A stretch of DNA of 64,000 nucleotides from Podocnemis expansa (taxonomy: Eukaryota > Chordata > Testudines > Podocnemididae): NCBI GenBank assembly GCA_007922195.1, contig ML681992.1, positions 2,324,406 to 2,388,405 on the forward strand, read 5' to 3'. Positions 11,411 through 21,300 of this stretch are shown here, piece by piece (position 1 is the first letter of the stretch; each line of letters starts with the position of its first letter). A program made the translations under genes and the position numbers. Under the pieces are notes generated by a model. That model worked only from the letters and a program-made list of their open reading frames with translations. It ran no database searches and was not told the origin of the DNA.

Positions 11411-13477
11411 AGGTAGACTTTGAAAGGTAGGGGCCAAATTCTGCTCACACTGTAGCCAATGGCAAAGTCTCAGTAGTATAATGTTTGATTTAGGATTATC
11501 TATCTTTTCCTTCCAGCCTGCTGTATGTTACTAATCCCGCTTTTCTGCTCACAGCATAGACTGTAGGTATGGTTTCTTTTTAATTAACTAGAAACTGTAA
11601 TCTTATTAGCTTTCCTCAGCCCCCCCTCCATATTTTCCCTGAGAACAAGTACCCCAGTGTCACCTTCTGATGTGAGTATGTTCTTATCACAGCAAGGGAT
11701 TATGTGAGTGTCTTCCTTTTACAGTACTTGTGCCTTCCATAAGGCACCACAGAAAGCAAGGTTGTCATCAGCCCAGTGTTTTTAAGATGCTTTTTATTTA
11801 TAAATCACACATGAAAAACTACTAAGCTCACTCAAAACCACTGTGAGCTCCAGGCAGAGACCTCTCCTTTTCCAATAGTACCATGTTCTGCCCTGAAAAC
11901 TGACAAATGTCAGAACACAGATACAGGGACCATCCTGTAGCCTACTCCTGACAACAGTAGTTCTTAGGTATGACTTTGTTTTCAGTCCAAAAGATCACAT
12001 TTTGTTATTATCCCTTTTTATTAGATATAAGTAGCATTTTCTGGCTTCCTATATCTCTGCTTTACTGGAAGAGACAAGATTTTTCCACTGGAATGGAAAT
12101 GCAAATATTATTTTTGAAAGAGGCAAATGAAAGCTTTGGACTGAGCTTTATCCACTTGAAAATTTATTGTTTCCAAATATAGGATTGTGACCTTTCCAAA
12201 TTATGATTTTCACACCATATTCTGCACCCTATTCTCACTAAAAAATACTTCTAATTTTAATAATCTGAATTAGGAAATGTGTTCATAAGTGCAAAGAAAA
12301 TGCTATGTAAAATAGAGGGATTGAGGAAGTAAAGAGGGATACTAAAAATCATACATGGAATACATCCATTGCAATATTCTCCTTCTATTGCCCTTTGAGG
12401 GTCTTTTTGTTTATGATTTCATTGTGAGAGTATATTTCTATCACAACTAGACAAAATAATTTCCCTGAATCAAAAATGAATTAAAAAGGAATGACATTCA
12501 GGAGGAGAAGGTAGCTCAGACATCTCATCAGCAGTCCAATCATGTGACCCAAATGCAGCTCAAATGCTGCCCACACAATTACTCATTGAGTCTGCTAAAA
12601 ACCAGGCATTGCTGCCAGTAAAATCTTTCTTATCTTACATCCAAGTCCTGTGATTGTCACTTAAATAGGAAGAAGGCAAAAGAGTACAAAGTGAAGAGCA
12701 TTGTATTAAAATTACACTATATATCACTCACTGGCATGCTGTACATTTTTCTGTGTTTTACAGGCACTAATAAATATACAGGGACAGACAGGCATAAACA
12801 AAAGGGTATATACATCCTGTTCTATCATACGGCTTTGAATCCTAGTTCAGCTTCTCTTTTCAGTTGCACCAGTGCTAAACTGATTTAGTTAAGAAAGTTG
12901 CCCTGGTGTAAAAATGCAAAACTGTCCAAATGGCTAAGCAATGTGAAACTGTGACATCAAGGTAAAACAACCTCTTATAACAAATCAGGAGTAAAAATGG
13001 ACAGTGATTTAAGTGACTTTGAAAGTGCTGCACAAAGGATGAATTTGGTATTTGATCTAAAACTAAACATTCGCTCTATTGTCATATATATAAAAATAGG
13101 TTTGATTCCGACCCACCCTCTATTCAGGACAGAAGTAGTCAGACTTCAACACAGGAAGCCACTTAGTTACTTATTTCATGTGCAGAGGGCCAGAAAGTGG
13201 CAATGAGCACAAGATACTAATATTACATTGCAATGTGTCCATATGTGATGGTTTTGTGTCATTGTGTTTCAATGCAATCACCTGCTGATGTGATTTCATG
13301 GTAGAACAACATCTCACAGAAGGAGGGTTATGATCTGGCCGTAGGGTTCAAAAACAAGGAACGAAATAGAGAGATTGAGGGGACAAAAGAAGGTCAGTGG
13401 GGGAGTGATATGAGGGAATCAATGACAAAAAGGAAATGGCTGAACACATTTAATGCCCCTTATAGGGGTTACTCAAA
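11411..13477. other. No gene seen
   Basis: AT-rich sequence without recognisable features. Confidence 0.4.
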
Positions 13478-13806
13478 GGCTATGTTCACACACAGGGGGT
13501 TATTTCGATACAAGTTGTTGAAATAACACCTTCTTTCAAAATAAATTAATTCAAATTAACAGTTTATTAATTTGAATTAAGGAAAAAAGCAGGAATCGAA
13601 ATAGCAGGTTCAGACAACAGTTATTTGGAAACAAGTCACCATTGTTTCGAAACAACATGTTCAGACGGCATTGTTTCAAAACAATCATTTCAAAACAATG
13701 TTGTTTTGTTCCCACATGGGGTTTAAGTTGTTTCAAAACAACGCCTTTCTTATTTCAAAACAACCTCTGTTGTTTTGAAATAAGACTGCTGTGTGAACAC
13801 ACAGAC
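13478..13806 (-). mobile_element. Palindromic MITE, TTTCGAAA subtype
   Basis: Same subfamily as the element at 8150, inserted in the opposite orientation. Starts GGCTATGTTCACAC and ends GTGTGAACACACAGAC. The interior has repeated TTGTTTCAAAACAA palindromes. Target duplication not clean. Confidence 0.85.
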
Positions 13807-14306
13807 AATATGATGTTTCAGTTAGTGCCAAACAAGGTTATCTGAATGGTAATCAGATGACATCTCTAGTCCAAACTCTGCCTTTGCTTGCTACATATAT
13901 TCACACAAAAAAAACAAGGTGTTGATGGGTATTACACTATAGTCAATTTATAGGTTCTTGCCCCAAAATCAGGTCCAGTATTTTGAAAATTACTGTATAG
14001 CTGGGAACCCAATGTACACAGTTGCAGCATGCACACATTAAAAATAGTTTATTAATACATTTAGTAAAATCACAAACAACCTAACTCAATAAATAGAGAG
14101 ATCACAGAATATAGATCTGATTATCCTTATACTCAACAATCTCTTGCAGGACATCCTGAAATGTTAGTCATTATCTCCTTCATCACTATCACCTTCCTCC
14201 TCATCGCTAGTGGCCATTGTTCTAGCCCCTTCCAATGCCTACATCTCTCTCCTCTACTGTCAACAGGCTGGTATGGAACATGTATAATATGTTACAGTGA
14301 TGCCAC
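13807..14306. other. No gene seen
   Basis: AT-rich spacer without recognised features. Confidence 0.35.
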
Positions 14307-14550
14307 CAGGGCTGGTCCTTCCATAGAGGTGACCTAGGCGGACCCCTAGGGCACCAACAATTAGGAGGCGCCAAGGGCGGGGCTGGGGGGTGCCCAGCAA
14401 GCCTGTTTCACCCTGCTCTGCTCCCTGCCCATGGCTGGACCCCTGCCCATGGCACCGCTCCCCAGCCAGGGCTGGATCACCACCAGCAGCTGGAGGGGGG
14501 CATGCCAAAATCAGTGTCGGCCTAGGGTGCCAAAAAACCTTGGGCCGGCA
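14307..14550. mobile_element. Probable hAT-like nonautonomous element
   Basis: GC-rich segment bounded by CAGGGCTGGTCC and a right end GGGCCGGC, which are approximate inverted repeats of the CAGGGCCGG type seen in hAT-derived elements. Internal blocks CCTAGGGCACC and CCTAGGGTGCC are also repeated near the ends. No convincing 8-bp duplication. Confidence 0.45.
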
Positions 14551-14847
14551 TATCAAAGTATATTCAGCAGGGAGTTTTCCTCCTTTCCTTATTTATATTT
14601 CCTCTTCCTACTAATGTTGAGGTGTCCTCCTTCTGTAAGTAAAATATGTGGCTGTCGTTTCAGTTTATGATTGTAAACTTCACCTGATGCCTAAATTCTT
14701 GAAGTTTTTACTTCCGTGTTTCTTGTGATTGTGATAACTGGAACATTCTAAAATCTAACCTTCTTAATTCCCAAAATCTAGAGGTAACTATTACTGTATG
14801 TCAAGGGTTATAACCTACTTAACCACACTTATGCTAATGTCTTACAG

Positions 14848-15364
14848 CAGTGGTTCCCATCCTTTCTGGCTTAAGGGACACATATATAATTAGTACAACC
14901 CTGAAGGGCCTCCAGTCTCTGTCAGCAGCACCCCCTGAAGCCAGACAGGAGGAATTTAGCAAGGGATCAGTTCCTCCTCACATCTCCTTGGCTGCATCAG
15001 GGAAACCATATGCATCTTGTAGCACTGTGCATTTCACCTAGGCACCTAGGCGGTGGCTCCTTTCTACAGCCACAGACAGAAGATCAGTGCTTCCTTCACT
15101 CTGGTTCCAACAGCAGCACCTAGGGACACAGGCAGAGCACTTTATTGCACTCCATGCTACAGGGAATGGGGAGTGCTGATCTGCAGGCCCCTTGGCTGAA
15201 GTGAGGAGCATGCACTGGGCTTGTAGTCTGTGGCAATGTTCTCCCTCCACCTGGGTCCTTAGACAGAGGCTCCCTTCTGCAGCCAGTGCGAGTGGAGTGG
15301 CAGGCCACTTTGAAAGACCCCACAAGCCACTCTTGGCCTATGGGCCAGAGGTTGGGAATCACTT
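14848..15364. mobile_element. Nonautonomous hAT element with perfect 8-bp TSD
   Basis: Terminal inverted repeats CAGTGGTTCCCATCC and GGTTGGGAATCACTT (12 of 15 positions pair) flanked by a perfect 8-bp target duplication TCTTACAG (14840-14847 and 15365-15372). The CAGTGGTTCCCAACC-type end and 8-bp duplication are hallmarks of hAT transposons. The 517-bp interior has no transposase; overlapping open frames on both strands are chance. Confidence 0.9.
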
Positions 15365-15372
15365 TCTTACAG

Positions 15373-16119
15373 GACACAGACCCATAGGTTTCTTGTGTGA
15401 CAGCTGAACTTAATAACAATAGCTAAATTAAATTCAAGCAAGCCTGTGTATATAATATGCAAGTTTACGCTATGAGCTACAATGCCAAAACAGTCATTAA
15501 GACATATCAGATTATGTATGGAAAACCAGAGCTAGTAGGGACTTAACGAAAAAAAAATCTTGAAAGGTTCACATGCATTTGCTCATTGGGTTTTAGTCGA
15601 TTTTCCTATCAAAAAGAGTCCCTACATTCTTATAAACTATTATAATAATACAAGCAAATTTTCCTTCTTCCATTGCCCTGATGTTTGTGGGTTTTTTCCC
15701 CCCCTAAATAGTGGGTGGGCACTTCGATCTTACAACATTCCTATAATTTCCAATATTATATACTTCAAAACCTGTACTCTCCAAGAATGGCATTATAGCA
15801 TCAGATGTTTTGACTACTTAGGTGTTCTATAAGTAAGAACTGCAAGGTTGGATTTTGCCTACAATTCTAAGAATTTGTACATGTAGTTTCATTTTACCTC
15901 TCTTTCTCAAAATATCTTCATCCTCATTTCTTTCCTCAGTTTGTATTTGTAGGGTAATCACACATATTTAAGGGAAATGTCTCTGAAGAGAAACATAGAA
16001 ACAGGATATGAACAAAGAAATATATAGGGCCATACATATATTTCACAGAACTTTTGCATATTAAAAGAAGTTACAATAACAAAGAGGGGTCATTCTGAGA
16101 ACTTTATGTTTGGTATAAG
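15373..16119. other. No gene seen
   Basis: AT-rich unique sequence with no recognisable feature. Confidence 0.4.
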
Positions 16120-16770
16120 TGATGTGGACAGGGTCGACTAATGGGAAAATTCAGTGTGATGCTGTGCCCAAAATAACTAAGGTGATCCTAGAAAGCATGA
16201 ACAAGCAAATCTTGAGAAATAGAGAGGTTATTTTGCCTCTGCAGTTGGCACTGCTGGAATACTGTGTCTTGTTCCGGTGTTCCCAAGTCAAGAATGATGC
16301 TGAAAAATCACAGAGGTTTCAGAGAAGAGCCATGAGAGTAATTAAAGAATTAGAAAACATTCCTTGTAGTGACAGACTAAAGGAACTACATCTATTCATC
16401 TTAACAAAGAGAAGGTTAAGGGGAACTTGATTACTGTTTGTAAGTACCTGTTCTTACGTGGGGAACAAATATTTAATAATGGGCTCATCAATCTAGTAGA
16501 GAAAAGGATAACACGAACCAATGGCCGCAAGTTGAAGCTAGACAAATTCACACTGGAAATAAGAAATAAATTTGTAACAGTGAGATCAATTGCATCAAGG
16601 GTCATGGCAGATTCTCTTTCACTGACAATTTATAAATCAAGATTGGATTTTTTTCCTAAAAGGTATGCTTTAGAAATATTTTGGGGAACTTATATGGCCT
16701 GTCTTATATAGGATAGCAGACTAGATTAACATAGTAGTCACTTCTGGGCTTAGAGTCTACGATACTGTGA
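16120..16770 (+). mobile_element. CR1 LINE 3' fragment
   Basis: Degraded CR1 ORF2 C-terminus and 3' UTR. The frame at 16180-16420 includes QRFQRRAMRVIKELE, the characteristic CR1 stretch before the C-terminus, and 16430-16700 continues with the NGRKLKLD block in another frame. It ends with ACTTCTGGGCTTAGAGTCTA, a CR1-type 3' end. 5' truncated and frameshifted. Confidence 0.85.
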
Positions 16771-17297
16771 GACGGAAAAGTAGCAGCAAAGTTAAGTTCC
16801 CATTGATCAATGGCAAAATTTCCATTGACTTAATGATGCCAGATTTTGGCTTAGTTGTGTTTAGTTAAGGCAGTGGTGCAAAGTGGCTTTAAAAAGGCCT
16901 GAAAGGCAGTTTTCGGAATATTCAGATAGGAGTATTGCTGCTACTGAGTAGACTGCAAATGAAGCTTATATGCATGTATGCATATATATAAGTAACATGA
17001 AGTAGGTTTGGTTTCGTTTCTGTTATGGACACCTTGCCAATTGGTTTTCCAGAATTGCAATTTGTCCATAATGAACACACACAAAAAGTATATAAATGAA
17101 AAGCAAGCAAATTTGAACTCTGATCTTCCTCTCCCTTTTCTTACAAAATGCTACTTTCCATTTTACTTACTACATAATAGCTAGAAACAAAAGTTTTGTA
17201 ATGATATCGGGGTGAAAAAAATTGATTTTTTTATCCAAAGTTTTCTAGGGTCACTTTGGGTGTGAAATTGTTCAAAATACTATGTGCACCATATATC
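16771..17297. other. No gene seen
   Basis: AT-rich unique sequence; no feature identified. Confidence 0.35.
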
Positions 17298-17486
17298 ACA
17301 TTGTTGGAAATGCATGAAAAAATCCTTAGTATTATCGAGAAAGCCTCTGGGACCTCGGATGTCAGTTGTAGGAGAGAGATTGTTCTACCTATAAATTCAT
17401 CTTTCCTAGAACTGACATCCAAGGTCCCAAAGCCTTTTTCCATATCACTAAAGATTTTTTTGTATGCAATTCCAGCAACGCAATGC
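17298..17486. repeat. Foldback element, about 80-bp arms
   Basis: Imperfect inverted repeat: left arm about 17298-17380, right arm about 17405-17486. Matching blocks include GGGACCTCGGATGTCAGTT against AACTGACATCCAAGGTCCC reversed, and TGCATGAAAAAAT against the TGTATGCA end. Because the arms mirror each other, open frames on both strands encode similar peptides; this is a consequence of the palindrome. Likely a small foldback transposon. Confidence 0.75.
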
Positions 17487-17782
17487 ATTCCATTCTTTGC
17501 AAGAAATGCTCAGCCATTCATATTGAAGACAGCCAGACACCTTGCTGACTGCTTGAGAATACTACAGAGCAGTTAGGAATGAAGAAACAAAAGATCAACA
17601 TGTCTGTTCTACACCTGAGTTTTACTAAACCAGAATGACCATTCACTATACATTTTGTGAATTTTAAGTAGGGGGGAAAAAAAAAGCCTAGCTGCTAATA
17701 TTGACAAACAAAGCAGCTGAGTAATTTGATAGGAATTATTATGCATCCACACCAACGTGTGGTATACATGTGAAATTACCAT

Positions 17783-18490
17783 GGAAAAACAACAAAAGTC
17801 CTGTGGCACCTTAATGACTAACTGATTTCTTCGGGCATGAGCTTTTGTGGGCTTCAACCCACTTTGTCAGATGCATAAGTAGAAACTATAGATGCACGTG
17901 CCAGGATGGAGAAGGGTAAGTGTTAGCAAAGTCAATTCAGAGGGCAGATGGGGCCTATTCACAGTAGTTGATTAAAGGGAGAGCATGTGGGAATAGGGAC
18001 AATTATTTTTTGTGATCTGCTAACAATTCCAAGTCCCTATTCAGACCCAGTCTGACTTTTCATGCTTGCAAATCAGCTCCAGCCCCACAGTTTCACACTG
18101 AAGTCTGGTTTTGAAGGTTTTTTTGTTGAAGTATGACAACTTTCAGATCTGCTACTGAGCGTCCAGGGAGATTGAAGTGTTCTCCTACTGGTTTATGGAT
18201 GTTGCCACTTTTGATGTCCAATTTGTGTCCATTTATCCTTTTGTGCAAGGACAGTCCAGTTTAGCCAATGTACATGGCAGAGGGGCGGTGCTGGCATATG
18301 ATGGCATATACCACATAAGTGGATGTCCAGGTGAATGATCCCTTGATGGTGTGGCTGATGTGGTGTGGCTGTGATGGTATCACTGGAGTCAATATGTGGG
18401 CAAAGCTGGCAATGTGGTTTGTTGCAGGGTTAGATTCCTGGATTAGTGTTCTTGATGTATGGTGTTTGGTTGCTGGTGGAAGTTAGTCAA
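17783..18490 (-). mobile_element. Penelope-like element, GIY-YIG end and 3' tail
   Basis: Minus-strand Penelope-like (Neptune-type) fragment. Reading from about 18310 downwards, the translation contains SAMYIG, a stop where the family has Q, then LHKRINGHK and PVGEHFNLPG. This is the GIY-YIG endonuclease region that Penelope-like elements carry after their reverse transcriptase. An upstream zinc-binding position is also changed (CQHR where CQQC would be expected). The 3' part contains a decayed hammerhead-like core at 17841-17870 and the common tail at 17783-17820. No reverse-transcriptase portion is present. Inactive copy. Confidence 0.8.
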
Positions 18491-19064
18491 AGTACATTTA
18501 TAAAATTCCTCTCATAGACCATCAGCAGGCTGCTGACTTTTGGCACCACAACACAGATCTCTCCCTCTGGAAATAAAGTAACTCCTTCAGCTTATAACTG
18601 TAGTAGGTGAGCCATAAATAGGGAATGTGAATGTGAACTTACCTGTGTACTATGCATGGCCAGTTGAAAGCAGAATTGGGCTATATAGGCAAATAAACTG
18701 AGCTACAAAGGCAGAACTTGGTTCAGATGAATTTAGGGGATGTGAAAGTGATTTTGGTATACCTGTTAGCACTTCATCTTAATTCTGGGATTTTGCAAGA
18801 AAAAAACTGGATTTTGACCACTGACAGGAGATTAAGAGCTTGTCATAGCTTGTAATGGACCCAAGAGGCTGCCAGGTTCACCAGCCTACAATGAGACATG
18901 GCCTTTGATCCACAATGTGTGACTGAATCCAGATAGGGCTGACACTGAGACAGCTTTACCAGACATACACTAATTAGGATTCCTCTTAATTAGGGAACTT
19001 CTTGACTGCCCATATCCTGTTTGTCCAGTTTGTCCAGTGTATAAGGTGTTAGGGCATTTCTGAC
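18491..19064. other. No gene seen
   Basis: Spacer between two divergently oriented Penelope-like fragments; no recognisable feature. Confidence 0.35.
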
Positions 19065-19092
19065 ACAAAACAAACAAACAAACAAACAAAAA
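19065..19092. repeat. (AAAC)n microsatellite
   Basis: Short CAAA repeat immediately at the 5' truncation point of the Penelope-like fragment that follows. Confidence 0.85.
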
Positions 19093-19490
19093 ACAGTTGC
19101 TGAGCACTTCCATCTTTTCTAATCATTCGATAAATGATTTGCTAATGACCATCCTCAGAGATGTGACTGGGACATCAAGACTTCAAAGAGAAACAGGTGA
19201 ACTCAAATTAATATGCAAATTAAATTCTGTGAAAGCAGGATTGCATCAAGACTATGGGTTCTTTCCCCATTACAAAAAGGTAATTTGACTTCCGGCTTCC
19301 CAGGATTTCAACCTAACAACTGCTCTGATTTGCTGTTACTGTATGACCTGACCCTGCATCTGACAAAGTGGGATTTTCTCCCTTGAAAGCTCATGCAAAA
19401 AATAAATCTGTTAGTCTTTAAGTGCCACATGACTCCTTGTGTGTTTTTTTTTTTTTTTCCTGCTGGACTAGACTAACACGGGTATCCCTT
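19093..19490 (+). mobile_element. Penelope-like element 3' fragment, plus strand
   Basis: 5'-truncated Penelope-like copy. The frame ending at 19288 contains RLQRETGELKLICKL and GLHQDYGFFPHYK, the conserved C-terminal stretch following the GIY-YIG domain. A hammerhead-like core lies at 19360-19390, followed by AATAAATCTGTTAGTC and the shared tail with GTGCCACATGACTCCTTG. A second short end block, GACTAGACTAACACGGGTA, closes the element. The frame breaks near the start, so the copy is dead. Confidence 0.8.
19360..19390 (+). ncRNA. Hammerhead-ribozyme-like core (decayed)
   Basis: CTGACAA, a G-to-A variant of the CUGANGA core, is followed by a stem-loop (AGTGGG / CTCCCTT) and then GAAAGC, matching the order core 1 - stem II - GAAA of hammerhead ribozymes. 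Penelope-like elements are known to carry such motifs. The changed core G makes self-cleavage unlikely in this copy. Confidence 0.5.
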
Positions 19491-19499
19491 TGGAAATTG

Positions 19500-19835
19500 A
19501 CAGTGTAAATGAGCTTGCTGTTATCGGTAATATGCCTTGATCCCTACAAGTTGGTAGTTCCCAGGTTTGCAACTGAAACTAGAGGTATTTGCTGGAGGAG
19601 CATCCCATAAATGGCTATTGAGAGTACACTTCCATTATCTGAGAGACAGATTACATGCTGGAGTCTGGACATGAGCTATTCGAGGAATGAGTGTTCATAC
19701 AGCAAGGTGGGGGGTAAATTGGGGTCCTGGAGTAGAACACTGGATTAGCACAACTGCACACCAGGCCGGAGCGCAGAAGGGGAATCTCATACATCCATAT
19801 CTTTGGCCTGAGCTTCCTAGCACATAACTCTAATA
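19500..19835 (+). mobile_element. Possible LTR 3' fragment
   Basis: The part from about 19630 resembles the end of the probable LTR at 48530-49446: both have GAGAGAC followed by AATTACAT or GATTACAT, CATACTGG or CATGCTGG, and CACAGCAAG or TACAGCAAG in the same order. Divergent and without a 5' end here. Confidence 0.35.
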
Positions 19836-20029
19836 CAGCTACGCCTTTGGATCTTTACCACACACTCAGCTGGTCACATATATTTTGAGATAGTCCGGTG
19901 ATCTCAGCATGTATCCACTCTGGGAGTGACCTATATCTGTGTCCTTGTGTCCTAAATCAGAGCCAAGTAAACTGCTTCTTTCTTCTTATACAATTTGTCT
20001 CTGGATGATTATCTGGCTCTGTTCTGTGA

Positions 20030-20420
20030 CAGGGGTCTGAAACATGTGGCTCTGGAGCCGCATGTGGCTTTTTGGCTGCCTCCTTGCAGCTTCAAACTCC
20101 AAGCCCCACTCTCCACCAGGTGGGTCCCTACTGGTGGCCCACTCCTGGCTGTGGCCCCTATGCCTGCCAGAGGGGGACCCTGCAGGTGGACTATTTCAGA
20201 CTCCAGGCCCCACACAAGCACCAGGGGACCCTGCAGAGGGCCTGCTTCTGGCTTCACGCTCCCCTCAGCCCTGCCAGGGGACTCTGAAGCAGTGCCCTGG
20301 ACCAGCTCTGCCCACCTTTTATGAGGACGTTACAACCATTGCCACTCTCAAAACACTCGGTTATTGAAGGATTTTTTTTTTTTAAATGGCTCTTCTCATC
20401 TTTTATTTTGCAGACCCCTG
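20030..20420. mobile_element. Nonautonomous hAT-like element
   Basis: Perfect 10-bp terminal inverted repeats CAGGGGTCTG and CAGACCCCTG bound a 391-bp GC-rich insert with GAGCCGCATGTGGCTTTTTG near the left end, a familiar arrangement in hAT-derived elements. No exact 8-bp duplication remains. Confidence 0.7.
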
Positions 20421-20569
20421 TGAAACTGTGATGACCTCTGTAGGTTCTGTCTGGTGGTTGTGTCTGCTAGCTTGGAAGTGGTTCCTGTTCCTTAAAATCT
20501 CTCTTGTGTAGTCACTTCATCTAACCAGGCTTTCACTGCATTTCTGACAATGTCTTTAGTTCACTACTT

Positions 20570-21300
20570 CTGCCTACCCTAGATCACCAGCTGGGCAGAC
20601 CGAGCCATGCCTAGTCCTGGCCAAGGTCAGAACTAAGTGTTTTAGTGCCCAGAGTAAGCAGTTCGGAAGGCACCCTCCCCTGACCCAGACCTGATCTGGC
20701 CTGGGGCCAGCTCCATTCCCAGTCATTGCCAGGAGGTGGCAGGAGGCCCAGTCACCCTAGGGAGGTGGTGGGGAGCCAGATCTGTCCCCAGACACTGCTG
20801 GAAGGTGACGAGGAGCTGGACCGAGCCCCCCTACCAGCTGGGGACAGATCCGGCTACCCCCCCATGCTATGGCTGCCTGCCACCTTCCAGCTACAGCTGG
20901 GGACAGATCCAGCTCCTGGCCACCCCAAATGCCAAATTTTAGAGGGCAGGCAGGAAGAAAGGGTCAGGTAAAGGCTGAAGCTGCTGGCCATGCGAAGCCC
21001 TCTAAGATTTGGGGTCTCCAGTCACCCTGCTCTGGTTATGGCCCTACACCTGGCCATCCCAGAGTGCCAGCCTTTTGCGGCCCTGGTAGTGTCCACCAGC
21101 CAACTCAGAGTACCAGCTGGTAACCCTGGCACTAGGCACAGTCCTGGCCCAGCAGCAACAACAGCCACCCCAAATCCCCACAGCAAGGAGTCCCCACTAC
21201 TAATCCCAACATCCAGCAGCAACCTCATCTTCCTCCAGCCCCACTTCATTCAGGAGAAGCTGAGAAGTGTAAGAATCCAAGAACGGTAAACTACTACAGT
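20570..21300. repeat. GC-rich unclassified island
   Basis: GC-rich block in AT-rich surroundings with an internally repeated phrase, CTGGGGACAGATC, at about 20837 and 20896 and related copies. Overlapping open frames in several phases have low-complexity, proline-rich content and are not convincing genes. Probably an old transposon interior; ends unresolved. Confidence 0.35.

Noticed and set aside
17231..17576. A pair of similar proteins on opposite strands
   Set aside because: The similarity comes from the inverted repeat of the foldback element.
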